Origin: PNKC01 sp039917655
GTDB taxonomy: Bacteria > Chloroflexota > Dehalococcoidia > Tepidiformales > Tepidiformaceae
Reading direction: 5' to 3'
Length of the DNA: 19,657 nt
NCBI GenBank assembly: GCA_039917655.1
Contig: JBDSJC010000259.1
Location: forward strand, 1-19,657
Position numbers and translations under genes: made by a program. How positions within the stretch are numbered: position 1 is the stretch's first letter; every line of letters starts with the position of its first letter. The notes under the pieces are model-generated. The model worked only from the letters and a program-made list of their open reading frames with translations. It was not told the origin of the DNA and made no database searches. Shown one piece after another: positions 6,559 to 14,166 of this stretch.

Positions 6559-7854
6559 ATGTCCTCATTCTTCGCCCAGCGGCAGGCGTTGCGAGCGTTC
6601 CAGCACCGCGATTTCCGGCTGCTCTTCGGCGGCTCCATCGTTGTCGGCTTCGTTATGCCCATGCAGTTCCTCACCCAGGTCTTCTGGGTGCAGGACCACT
6701 ACCCCGGCCGCCAGGTGCTCTACGTCGGCCTCATTGCCGCCAGCCGGGGCAGCGCAATGCTGCTCTTCAGCCTGATCGGCGGGGCGTTCGCGGACCGCTT
6801 CGAACGGCGCAAAGTGCTGCTCGTCTGCGAATCCACCGCCCTCGGACTGAGCGCAATCATTGCCCTCCTCATGCTCACCAATCCCCTCGGCGAGTGGACA
6901 ATCCTGGTCCTCCTTCTGCTCACCTTCGCCGCCTCCGCAAACATGGCCGTCGATATGCCCGCGCGGACGGCGAGCATCCCCGCCATCGTCGGCATGGGCG
7001 ACCTTTCGAACGCGATTAGCCTTGCGACAATCGGTCAGCAACTCGCATTCCCCATCGCCATCCTCGTGACAGGCGCGCTCAACGAGCAGTTCGGCTCCGG
7101 GCAGGTGTACGCCGGCTCGCTACTCGCCTGGGCGCTGATCCTCCCCATGATCGCCGCGCTCAAGTTCCGCAGCACAGGCGAGGCGAACCGCCGCCGCGGC
7201 ATGCTCGGCAACATCGCCGAAGGGCTGAGCTACACCCGCCGTGACGCCACAATCTTCGCCGTCATCTCGATCGTGGTGGTCATGCAGTTCATCGGCATGC
7301 CGGGCCCAGCGACGCTCGGCCCCGTTTGGATGACGACCGTGCTGGGCCTTTCCAAGGCGCAGTTTGGCCTTATGGGGATGACCTGGGGCTTCGGCACGTT
7401 CGCCGCATCGTTCTTCTTCGCTTACCGGCACGACCTCATCCGGCGCGGCGCCACGCTCTGCTTCACCACGCTCATGTTCGCCGTCTGCGCGATCGTCTTT
7501 GCGCATTCGCGGATGATCGCCCTGACAGCGGTCGCGAACTTCGGGCTCGGCTTCGCACTCATTGGCACTATGGTCTCGGCCACCACGATCGTCCAACACA
7601 CAGTGAGCGACGAGATGCGCGGCCGCGTGATGGGCCTCTTTCCATTGGCCATGGGGCTGGCGATGCTGAACGGCGCGCCGGTGAGCGGCGCCGGTCAGAT
7701 CTTCGGCCTCGAAGTGGTGTTGCCCGTGCTTGCCTGGAGCACCCTGCTGATCAGCGGCGCGATCATCCTCTGGCGGCCGGTTCTCCGGCGCGTGAATCCC
7801 CAGTTGGAAGCTACGGGAGTACCTGGAGCAGCCGCCGAACCGGCAGGTACTTAG
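6559..7854 (+). CDS. Major facilitator superfamily transporter (EntS-like exporter family)
   Basis: This 431-residue protein has about twelve hydrophobic segments. The conserved loop between helices 2 and 3 reads GGAFADRFERRKVLLVCE, the MFS signature, and the FQHRDFRLLFGGS start together with SDEMRGRVMGLFPLAMGLA is typical of the MFS_3/enterobactin-exporter-like group. Members export small molecules by proton antiport; the substrate cannot be read from sequence. It is in the inner membrane. It stands alone, ending 4 nt from the convergent DUF983 gene. The start is supported by FFAQRQALRAFQHRDF beginning the conserved N-terminus and by a TATACT box 7 nt upstream. Confidence 0.9.
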   Translation: MSSFFAQRQALRAFQHRDFRLLFGGSIVVGFVMPMQFLTQVFWVQDHYPGRQVLYVGLIAASRGSAMLLFSLIGGAFADRFERRKVLLVCESTALGLSAIIALLMLTNPLGEWTILVLLLLTFAASANMAVDMPARTASIPAIVGMGDLSNAISLATIGQQLAFPIAILVTGALNEQFGSGQVYAGSLLAWALILPMIAALKFRSTGEANRRRGMLGNIAEGLSYTRRDATIFAVISIVVVMQFIGMPGPATLGPVWMTTVLGLSKAQFGLMGMTWGFGTFAASFFFAYRHDLIRRGATLCFTTLMFAVCAIVFAHSRMIALTAVANFGLGFALIGTMVSATTIVQHTVSDEMRGRVMGLFPLAMGLAMLNGAPVSGAGQIFGLEVVLPVLAWSTLLISGAIILWRPVLRRVNPQLEATGVPGAAAEPAGT

Positions 7855-7858
7855 CTCC

Positions 7859-8215
7859 TCAGGAATCGGCGCCGTCTTCGAACGAAGCCGGCTCGAAGCG
7901 GTAGTCGAGGTGCAGCCAGATCACCCGCGAGTAATGGAATGAGAGAGGCATGAGCAACGCCACTGCGAGGACGGACGCGCCGAGCACAACCCACAGGGGC
8001 TGCCGCGTATAAAGCAGCGTGAACCAGACAGGGAGCGTACCAAAGATGCCCAGCGAGTAGCTGACGTACATGGCGCCCGTGTAGTAGCCGGGCTCGCGCT
8101 CGAACACCAGGTTGCAGACCGCGCAGCGCTCGCGGGTGCGCAGCAGGCCCGAAAACACAGCGCCGTTGCGACAGCGCGGACAGCGCATGCGCAGCACCGC
8201 TAGCAGCACGCCCAT
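7859..8215 (-). CDS. DUF983 family membrane protein
   Basis: The 118-residue product has an N-terminal zinc-ribbon of two CxxC pairs, CPRC (Cys12, Cys15) and CAVC (Cys31, Cys34), then EPGYYTGAMYVSYSLG, the family signature, and two transmembrane segments at about residues 47-66 and 73-95. This is DUF983, a membrane family of unknown function. It starts 12 nt after the DinB-like gene on the same strand, so the two are probably cotranscribed. The Shine-Dalgarno is weak (GGAA). Confidence 0.85.
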   Translation of the reverse strand: MGVLLAVLRMRCPRCRNGAVFSGLLRTRERCAVCNLVFEREPGYYTGAMYVSYSLGIFGTLPVWFTLLYTRQPLWVVLGASVLAVALLMPLSFHYSRVIWLHLDYRFEPASFEDGADS

Positions 8216-8227
8216 GGGGAGTTCCGG

Positions 8228-8758
8228 CTACCCGCCCTGGTTCAGGAGCACGGGTTCGAACCCCTGCATCCCGCGGAGGAGGTTGATCTCACCACGATGT
8301 CCATTGAGATGGATCACCAGGTGCAAGTTGACCGATTCGCCGAGCTTCTCTGTCTTCTCGCCAAGTTTTACTTCACGCTCGAGCCCGGCGTCATCCAGGG
8401 ACGACAGGTATGCACCTGAGAGGTCTGCCACGCGGCCCTGGTACTCTTTGAAAGCGGCGAGCGACGTGATGCGGAGGTTGCGTGCGTCCTCGGTCGATTG
8501 GCCAGTGCCGAATCCCTTTTCCGGCAGGCCAGTCTTTTCAGCCCACCCACCGGTCTCCCATTCGCTTCGCTTGCCCTGGAAGATCTGCTGAAAGAACAGG
8601 TCCTCGATGCGAGCGCCGTGCCACATACACCAGGCGATGGAATGCGATTGGCCCTCCGGCACAAAGTGCAGCTGCTCGTCCGAAAGGCCATCGGGAGCGC
8701 CCCGAAAGCCGCGGTGGACGAAGTCCAGTGTTTGTTTCATGAAATCGATTGCGGGCAC
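8228..8758 (-). CDS. DinB-like (DinB_2) family protein
   Basis: This 176-residue four-helix-bundle protein has the three metal-binding histidines of the DinB/YfiT superfamily: His47 in WCMWHGARIEDLFF, and His150 and His154 in HLVIHLNGHRGEINLL. Members are often metal-dependent thiol-transferases (bacillithiol or mycothiol S-transferases) or stress proteins. The substrate here is unknown. I choose GTG at 8758 because GGAGGT lies 4 nt upstream; the alternative ATG at 8740 has no ribosome site. It is probably the first gene of a pair with the DUF983 gene. Confidence 0.85.
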   Translation of the reverse strand: MPAIDFMKQTLDFVHRGFRGAPDGLSDEQLHFVPEGQSHSIAWCMWHGARIEDLFFQQIFQGKRSEWETGGWAEKTGLPEKGFGTGQSTEDARNLRITSLAAFKEYQGRVADLSGAYLSSLDDAGLEREVKLGEKTEKLGESVNLHLVIHLNGHRGEINLLRGMQGFEPVLLNQGG

Positions 8759-8819
8759 AGCGACCTCCGGATCCGTCGTTCCGGTTCACTATACGCCGGA
8801 CGGCCAGCTCGCTCCGAAC

Positions 8820-9557
8820 TCACCCGCGTCTGCGGATGACGCCCGCCGAGAGGGCGAGTGAGGCCAGCGCAAACCCGCCAAGGATCGCCATCGATCGGAG
8901 GACGTGCGTACCGGGGAGGTTGGTGAGCGACCCGCGGATTGCGTCGGCGGCGTAGGTCGGCGGCATCACCACCGAAACCTGCCGCAGCACCCACGGCAGC
9001 TGCTCCACCGGCAGCATCACGGGCGCGAAGAAGACAACGTAGAAGATGATTAGCTGCGTCAGGGCGTTCGTAAGCTGTGCGTATGGCGAGAGCACCGCCA
9101 TAGCCACGCCGATGCCTGCGAGCGACAGGAAGATGAGCAGCACCACGGGCACCACCGCAGGGTCGATCGAGAGTGAGAAGCCGTAGTGCCAGGCCCCAAG
9201 CGCTACCGCAAAGACGATGCCCGGAGTCGCTACCAGGGCGACTACCGTTATCTGGCTCAGCAGATACGCCTCACGGCTGATCGGCAGCGTGAGGAAATAC
9301 TCGAACCGCCCCAGCGTTTTCGATTCCGAAAGGAACTGCGGCAGCATCACCAGCCCCACCGTCGTGAATGCCTGTGTGGCGGCGCCAGTTGTGATGTAGA
9401 GAGCGGCGGACTCGCTGATGTTCGGGATCAGGTAGCCGAATCCCAGGATCAGCCCGGCGCAAAGCACGAACTGCACCATGATCATGAACCACACTCCCCC
9501 GCGCATGATGCGAAGGTGAAGACTGACAAGCTCCAAGAACTGACGGAACGGGTTCAT
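8820..9557 (-). CDS. ABC-2 type transporter permease
   Basis: The 245-residue protein has six hydrophobic segments at roughly residues 20-45, 52-75, 100-125, 133-155, 163-185 and 222-240. The loop FEYFLTLPISREAYLLSQI and the FFAPVMLPVEQLPWVLRQVS segment with MPPTYAADAIRG are typical of ABC-2 permeases, which export lipids, polysaccharides or drugs. It begins with an ATGA overlap of the ATPase stop codon (9554-9557), so it is translationally coupled and shares its promoter. It is the membrane half of the transporter; the substrate is unknown. Confidence 0.9.
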   Translation of the reverse strand: MNPFRQFLELVSLHLRIMRGGVWFMIMVQFVLCAGLILGFGYLIPNISESAALYITTGAATQAFTTVGLVMLPQFLSESKTLGRFEYFLTLPISREAYLLSQITVVALVATPGIVFAVALGAWHYGFSLSIDPAVVPVVLLIFLSLAGIGVAMAVLSPYAQLTNALTQLIIFYVVFFAPVMLPVEQLPWVLRQVSVVMPPTYAADAIRGSLTNLPGTHVLRSMAILGGFALASLALSAGVIRRRG

Positions 9558-10498
9558 GACGCCACCAACTCATTGACGCGCTCCTGGCCGTCTACGGCGC
9601 GACCGCTGATGGCGGCCACGTAGATGTCGTCCAGGTTCGGCGGGCCGATGCGAAAGTCCGCCAGCGCCCCTCCCGTGCGCAGTGCTGCGAGCCACGAGCT
9701 GACCGCCGGCAGGTCGGACTGTTCGAAGAGGTAGCTCCCAGGCGAACCCTGCTCCGCAGTCAGCGCCAGGTGCGGCGTCACCGCCTTCGCCATCACCAGT
9801 TCGAGCCGAAGCTTTTCCGTGACCAGCGATCGCAACGAGGCCGGGCTGCCTTCGCTCAAGATTCGGCCGTGGTCGATGATCGCCAGCCGATGGATGAATC
9901 GCTCAGCCTCGGCGAGGTTGTGGGTCACCAGCAGCACAGCCGCCCCCGCTTCGCCCGCTTCGGCCACCAATTGCCAGAGCGTCTGCCGCCTGATCGGGTC
10001 AACGTCGTTCGTCGGCTCGTCCAGCACCAACAACCGGTTGCCGGCGATCAGCGCAGTGGCGAACCCAGCCAGCCGCCGGACACCGCCCGAGGCGGCGTGC
10101 ATAGTGGTATTGCGAAACGGCCCAAGGTCCAGGCGCTCGATCATCTCTTCGCGCCGCCGCCTGGCCTCTGCTGACGACAATCCCCGCAGCTTGCCGACCT
10201 AATAGATCAGCTCATCCACGTGTACGTCGCCAATATCGAACTGACCCTGGGGCAGAAAGCCGATCGTGCGTCGGGCGAAGCCGGGATTCGCGACGACGTC
10301 CTGGCCGTCCAGCCGGATGCTGCCGGAGGTCGGTTTGAGCAACCCAAGCAGTTGACGCACGAGCGTCGTCTTGCCCGCGCCGTTCGGGCCAAGCAGCCCG
10401 TACACCTCGCCCGGCTCCAGGGAAAGCGAAAGCCCGTCGTTCGCCAGGGTCCCGCTCCGGTAGCGCTTCGTGAGGTCCCGGATTTCTAGCATCAGCAC
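9554..10498 (-). pseudogene. ABC transporter ATP-binding protein interrupted by an in-frame amber codon
   Basis: One minus-strand frame encodes a complete ABC ATPase of 314 codons, but codon 100 (10201-10199) is TAG. Before it: Walker A GPNGAGKTT (37-45) and the Q-loop FLPQGQ. After it: a signature-like SGGVRRL, Walker B LLVLDEPTNDVD, and the H-loop LLVTHNL. The reading VDELIY-stop-VGKLRGLSSAEA matches the usual continuous family pattern, where the position often holds an aromatic residue, so a single substitution or base error is enough. GTG 10498 is chosen for GAGG 7 nt upstream; ATG 10492 is the alternative. A restart inside, for example near 10180, would lack the nucleotide-binding P-loop. 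TAG is a normal stop elsewhere in this window. Confidence 0.85.
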
Positions 10499-10527
10499 AG
10501 GAAAGCCTCGCTTCAGTTGCTTTAGTG

Positions 10528-10556
10528 ACTCTATGAGTCAGAAAATCAACTGTCAA
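10528..10556 (-). promoter_or_regulatory. Promoter of the ABC operon with palindromic operator
   Basis: On the minus strand TTGACA (10556-10551), a 17-nt spacer and TAGAGT (10533-10528) form a near-consensus sigma-70 promoter, giving a leader of about 23 nt before GTG 10498. A perfect palindrome TGACTC-TAT-GAGTCA (10526-10540) covers the -10 box, a likely repressor site. No regulator gene is adjacent. Confidence 0.75.
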
Positions 10557-10607
10557 CTTGAATTTCTTAATCTCGACTGTAGAAATGTGAACCGCATCGC
10601 AGCCGAG

Positions 10608-10613
10608 TAGAAT
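10608..10613 (+). promoter_or_regulatory. Candidate -10 box of the DUF4202 gene
   Basis: TAGAAT ends 10 nt before ATG 10624. No Shine-Dalgarno is seen, so the leader would be only a few bases. No clear -35. Confidence 0.35.
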
Positions 10614-10623
10614 CGCTATCCAG

Positions 10624-11223
10624 ATGGACGAGTCCGACCGCTTCGCCAGGGCCATCGCTTTGATCGACGCCGCCAACGCCGCCGACCCGAACGCCATGCG
10701 CTACGGCGGGACCGATCGCCCCAAGGAGCTGCTGCACGCCGAGTTGCTGACTCGCTGGGTGGACACGCTGCGGCCTGATGCGCCGGAAGCGCTCCGTTTG
10801 GCGGCCCGCGGACAACACATCCGGCGCTGGGAGCACCCGCGCTCGGCCTATCCGGACGGGCGCAGCGGCTACCTGCGCTGGCGCACTGGCCTCTACACGT
10901 TCCACGCCGAAGAGACCGCCAAGCTGCTAAAACAGTCTGGGTACGAAGACGAAACGGTAGCGCGCGTGAGCGGGATCATCCGCAAGCAAGGGCTCGGCCG
11001 CGACCCGGATGTCCAGGCCATCGAGGACGGACTCTGCCTCGTCTTCCTCGAGACCCAGCTCGACGAACTGGCCGGCAAGCTGGACCGCCAGAAGATGCTG
11101 ACCGTCCTGCGCAAGACGTGGAAGAAGATGAGCCCGGTGGCCCGCCAACTGGCGCTCGAACTGACCTTCGGACCAGATGAACGCGAGCTGATCGCCGAGG
11201 CGCTGGAATCGGAGGCGGTCTAG
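10624..11223 (+). CDS. DUF4202 family protein
   Basis: The 199-residue protein matches DUF4202: it starts RFARAIALIDAANAADPN and has the conserved core ARGQHIRRWEHPRSAYPDGR followed by GYLRWRTGLYTFHAEETAKLL, with several histidines that could bind metal, and a second conserved block EDGLCLVFLETQLDEL. The function is unknown; the histidine pattern is reminiscent of HD-type hydrolases, but this is conjecture. It is divergent from the ABC operon, sharing a 125-bp intergenic region, and convergent with the luciferase-like gene. Confidence 0.88.
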   Translation: MDESDRFARAIALIDAANAADPNAMRYGGTDRPKELLHAELLTRWVDTLRPDAPEALRLAARGQHIRRWEHPRSAYPDGRSGYLRWRTGLYTFHAEETAKLLKQSGYEDETVARVSGIIRKQGLGRDPDVQAIEDGLCLVFLETQLDELAGKLDRQKMLTVLRKTWKKMSPVARQLALELTFGPDERELIAEALESEAV

Positions 11224-11301
11224 CCGGGGTCGAAGGGATGCCCAGCCAAAGCAAGATCGAGCGCGCAGCGCGAACGGATAGGGGCCGCTCGTGGATCTGA
11301 A

Positions 11302-12297
11302 TTAACCGAACGCTTCCGCCAGCAACTCGTACGAACGCACCCGTGCCGCGAAATCATGAGTGATCGTCACGACCATCACTTCGTCCACCTCGTACTCAGC
11401 GGCGAGCGCGGTGATGCGCGCCTTGACCGTCGCCGGGTCTCCGTGGATCGAGTTGCCGCGCATGAACTCGATGTATTCGCGTTCGGCCGGGGTGTAGTCA
11501 AAGGCCATCGCCTCTTCGACGCTCGGGATGCCCCTGATCGACCCACGTGGGCCGGCGATGCGCCAGCACCAGCGGCTCCACGAAAGCCTCTCCGCCTCCT
11601 CAGCGGTATCCGCGACGGTTGCCGAGATTGCGAGGATGCCCCGCGGCGACCCGAGAAAAGGCGATACGTGGAAATGCTGGCGGTAGGCCCTCATCGCTTC
11701 AACGCCCCCGATCGGGTTGATGAACTGGGCGAAACAGAAACTCCAGCCGAGTTCCGCCGCGTATCTCGCGCTCGCATCGCTGGACCCCAACACCCAGAGC
11801 TCGGGCATCGTTTCGATCTCGGGCATCGCTTTCACGCGGTTGTACACGTGGTCCTCTGGCAAGCTGTTCGAAAGGTAGCCGTAGAGGTCCATCAGCTGTT
11901 CGGGATAGGCGTCGATCCCCGGCCGGCCGAGTCCGGCGGCGAGCGCGTGAGCCGTCAGCCGGTCGCTCCCCGGGGCCCGCCCCACCCCGAGGTCGATGCG
12001 CCGTGGGTGCAGCGCCTCGAGCATGCGGAAGCTTTCGGCCACCTTCAGCGGGCTGTAGTGCGGCAGCATCACCCCGCCGGACCCGACGCGGATCGTCTTC
12101 GTGCGAGAGGCGACCGCCTGGATCAGGATCTCGGGGCTGGCGGAAGCGAGGCCGCCAGAGCCGTGATGCTCCGCCAACCAGTAACGCGCATAGCCGAGAC
12201 GATCGCTCGTCTCGGCTAGCGTGAGAGTTTCGCGGATGGCATCGGTGGCGGTGCCGCCGCTGCGAATGGGCGACTGGTCAAGGACGCTCAGGCGCAT
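11302..12297 (-). CDS. LLM class flavin-dependent oxidoreductase (luciferase-like)
   Basis: The 331-residue protein is a bacterial-luciferase-like monooxygenase of the YhbW-type group. It opens with LSVLDQSPIRSGGTATDAI and carries RYWLAEHHGSGGLASASPE, VGSGGVMLPHYSPLKVAESF and RIDLGVGRAPGSDR, all standard landmarks of the flavin-binding TIM barrel. Members use reduced FMN or F420 to oxidise varied organic substrates; the substrate here is unknown. GGAG is 7 nt before ATG 12297. It follows the helicase gene by 29 nt on the same strand, so readthrough from that promoter is likely. Confidence 0.9.
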   Translation of the reverse strand: MRLSVLDQSPIRSGGTATDAIRETLTLAETSDRLGYARYWLAEHHGSGGLASASPEILIQAVASRTKTIRVGSGGVMLPHYSPLKVAESFRMLEALHPRRIDLGVGRAPGSDRLTAHALAAGLGRPGIDAYPEQLMDLYGYLSNSLPEDHVYNRVKAMPEIETMPELWVLGSSDASARYAAELGWSFCFAQFINPIGGVEAMRAYRQHFHVSPFLGSPRGILAISATVADTAEEAERLSWSRWCWRIAGPRGSIRGIPSVEEAMAFDYTPAEREYIEFMRGNSIHGDPATVKARITALAAEYEVDEVMVVTITHDFAARVRSYELLAEAFG

Positions 12298-12326
12298 CTG
12301 GCGGCTCCGGTTCTTCCGTAGAAGGG

Positions 12327-13853
12327 CTAGTTCTCGCGACGGCCCCAGGCCGTGTGTTTCGGCGCCCGCACGCGGTCCGAGGACGACGAGGCGAACTGAG
12401 CCTGGCCGCGATCGTTCCCACGGCCACGCTCGGAAGCGGGCTCACGGGGAGCGGCATCGTTCTGCTGCGAACAGTTCGCCTGGCCGTAGGTGCGGCGCGG
12501 CTGGCCCATGTTTCCCCGGTTCTCCCGGTGGAAGCGCGCGTTGTCGATCGGCCGGAAGCTGGCGCCGGGGGCGTTGCGCTGGGCGGCCGGGTCTTCGAGC
12601 GGAGGAGACCAGGCTGCGAGGTCAGCGAGACGCTTGTCGCCCGCTGCCATCGGCACCACCGCTTCGCGCACGTTCGCTTCGCGGCGAAGGATGTTCACGT
12701 CGCGCATCTGTTCGGGAGCGACCAGCGTGACGACGAGGCCAGAGGCCCCGGCGCGCGCCGTCCGCCCGGAGCGGTGGAGGTACGTCTTGGTGTCTTCGGG
12801 CGGGTCGTGATGGACAACGATGTCGATGCCATCAACGTGGATCCCGCGCGCGGCGATGTTCGTCGCCACTAGGACGCCACGGTTGCCGTGGGAGAACGCC
12901 GCGAGCGCGCGTTCGCGCTTCGGCTGGCTCATGCCGCCGTGCAGGGCGCCGGCGTCGAGGCCCTTGGTCGCGAGTTGCTTCACCAGCCGCTCGGCGCCAC
13001 GTTGGGTCCGCACGAAGAGGATCGTGCGGCCGGGGCCCGAGGCGATGTCGGCGGCAACGCCAACCTTCTCCTCTTCCGGGACGGCGATGAAGCGGTGCAG
13101 CATCGTCGGCAATTCGTCTTCCGGCGTCTCCGCGGTGTGGTACACCGGGTCGTTCTGGTAGCGCTTGACGAGGGCGTCAACCGCTCCATCAAGCGTGGCC
13201 GAGAAGAGCAGCGTCTGGTGCTGCTGCTGGATGCGGCCGAGGATGCGCTCGACCTGCGGCAGGAAGCCGAGGTCGGCCATCTGGTCCGCTTCGTCGATGA
13301 CGACGGTGCGGATGTCATCCAGCCGCAGCGCATCGCGTTGAAGGAGGTCGTTTAGCCGGCCCGGCGTCGCGATCACGATATCGACGCCGGCACGGAGCAC
13401 GTCCGACTGGCGATTGAGTGACATGCCGCCGTAGACGGCTGCAATGCGGATGCCCCGTACGTTCGCGACGAGCGCGAGCGCACGGGCCACCTGGCTGGCC
13501 AGTTCACGCGTCGGGACAAGGACAAGGCCCTGCGGACGGCGCGGCGCACTCTTGGTGCCGCGTTCGATCATTGGCAGGCCGAAGGCGAGCGTCTTGCCAG
13601 AGCCGGTGCGTGCCTTGCCGCAGACATCCTTGCCCGCGAGGGCATCGGCGATGGTCATCTCCTGGACGGGAGTCGGTACGGTGATGCCGCCCTTGGCAAG
13701 GGCGTTCACCAGCGGGGCAGAGATGCCCAGCGAAGCGAACGTGACGGTCGAGTCGTCAGCGTTAGGGGGTGTAGTTGGGGTGCTCGATGCCGCGTTGGGT
13801 ACCGAGTGCGTGGGGCGCGCGGCATGAGCCGGGCCACCCGTGGATTTGGTCAT
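12327..13853 (-). CDS. DEAD-box ATP-dependent RNA helicase (RhlE-like)
   Basis: The 508-residue protein has the full DEAD-box motif set: Q-motif (Gln64), Walker A ARTGSGKT (81-88), PTRELA, TPGR, DEAD (187-190), SAT (218-220), then the C-terminal RecA fold with ATNIAARGIHVDGID and HRSGRTARAG. Such helicases unwind structured RNA in ribosome assembly, mRNA decay and cold adaptation. A Thr/Ser/Pro-rich extension precedes the core (about 1-37), and a disordered Arg/Asn/Gln-rich tail (about 400-508) probably binds RNA. The start is the first ATG of the frame; no Shine-Dalgarno is close, with GGAGAC 18 nt away. It is preceded by a structured leader. Confidence 0.93.
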   Translation of the reverse strand: MTKSTGGPAHAARPTHSVPNAASSTPTTPPNADDSTVTFASLGISAPLVNALAKGGITVPTPVQEMTIADALAGKDVCGKARTGSGKTLAFGLPMIERGTKSAPRRPQGLVLVPTRELASQVARALALVANVRGIRIAAVYGGMSLNRQSDVLRAGVDIVIATPGRLNDLLQRDALRLDDIRTVVIDEADQMADLGFLPQVERILGRIQQQHQTLLFSATLDGAVDALVKRYQNDPVYHTAETPEDELPTMLHRFIAVPEEEKVGVAADIASGPGRTILFVRTQRGAERLVKQLATKGLDAGALHGGMSQPKRERALAAFSHGNRGVLVATNIAARGIHVDGIDIVVHHDPPEDTKTYLHRSGRTARAGASGLVVTLVAPEQMRDVNILRREANVREAVVPMAAGDKRLADLAAWSPPLEDPAAQRNAPGASFRPIDNARFHRENRGNMGQPRRTYGQANCSQQNDAAPREPASERGRGNDRGQAQFASSSSDRVRAPKHTAWGRREN

Positions 13854-13987
13854 GGTAAGCAGAAGGTTTGGTCTCCGTTGGTAAAATAAAGCGAGGTTTG
13901 AGGGCCCCTATGGGAACAACCTCAACCGCCGCATACCACAGAGCCTGAGGAAACACCCGCAGCACGGCATAGCGTGCGCTCACCTAC
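13854..13987 (-). promoter_or_regulatory. Long structured 5' leader of the DEAD-box helicase gene
   Basis: Downstream of an extended -10 (TGC-TAGGCT, box 13993-13988) lies a leader of about 130 nt. Hairpins visible on the minus strand: GCACG / CGTGC with a 6-nt loop (about 13976-13961), and GGTTGAGG / CCTCAAACC with one bulged A (13927-13895), with inner CCC-ATA-GGG pairing. The second is followed by T-rich TCGCTTTATTTTA (13894-13882), like an intrinsic terminator. A 73-codon frame from GTG 13983 runs through the leader and overlaps the helicase start. Confidence 0.5.
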
Positions 13988-13993
13988 AGCCTA
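13988..13993 (-). promoter_or_regulatory. Candidate extended -10 box of the helicase operon
   Basis: TAGGCT preceded directly by TGC on the minus strand fits an extended -10. No convincing -35 was found. Confidence 0.4.
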
Positions 13994-14065
13994 GCACATC
14001 GGCGGCAATGCCGTCGGCGGGGGTTCAGGGAGATAGCCAGACCGCGAAGCATTAGGTTCACGGCT

Positions 14066-14137
14066 GCCGCGGGCTGGTCGTTGCCCCGCGGCCCTCGGCG
14101 ACGATTCTGGAATCGTCAGTTGCTTCATCCAACTGAC
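14066..14137. repeat. Three stacked inverted repeats upstream of the GNAT-like gene
   Basis: In order: GCCGCGGG / CCCGCGGC (14066-14073 and 14085-14092, 8 bp); GACGATTC-TG-GAATCGTC (14100-14117, 8-bp arms); GTCAGTT / AACTGAC (14115-14121 and 14131-14137). The last two overlap by three bases. They lie just upstream of the TATACT box at 14154 and could be operators or alternative hairpins. Confidence 0.6.
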
Positions 14138-14153
14138 TTTCAGTTACTCCACC

Positions 14154-14159
14154 TATACT
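14154..14159 (+). promoter_or_regulatory. Candidate -10 box of the GNAT-like gene (leaderless start)
   Basis: TATACT ends 7 nt before ATG 14167 and only 4 nt before the overlapping-codon ATG at 14164, which favours the second ATG as start. No good -35 is seen. Confidence 0.45.
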
Positions 14160-14166
14160 GGGGATG

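Noticed and set aside
7819..7850. Inverted repeat GTACCTG / CAGGTAC at the end of the MFS gene as a bidirectional terminator
   Set aside because: It lies within coding sequence, has an 18-nt loop and no T-tract on either strand.
9770..10202. Plus-strand frames opposite the ABC ATPase gene
   Set aside because: Antisense shadows of a clearly recognised gene.
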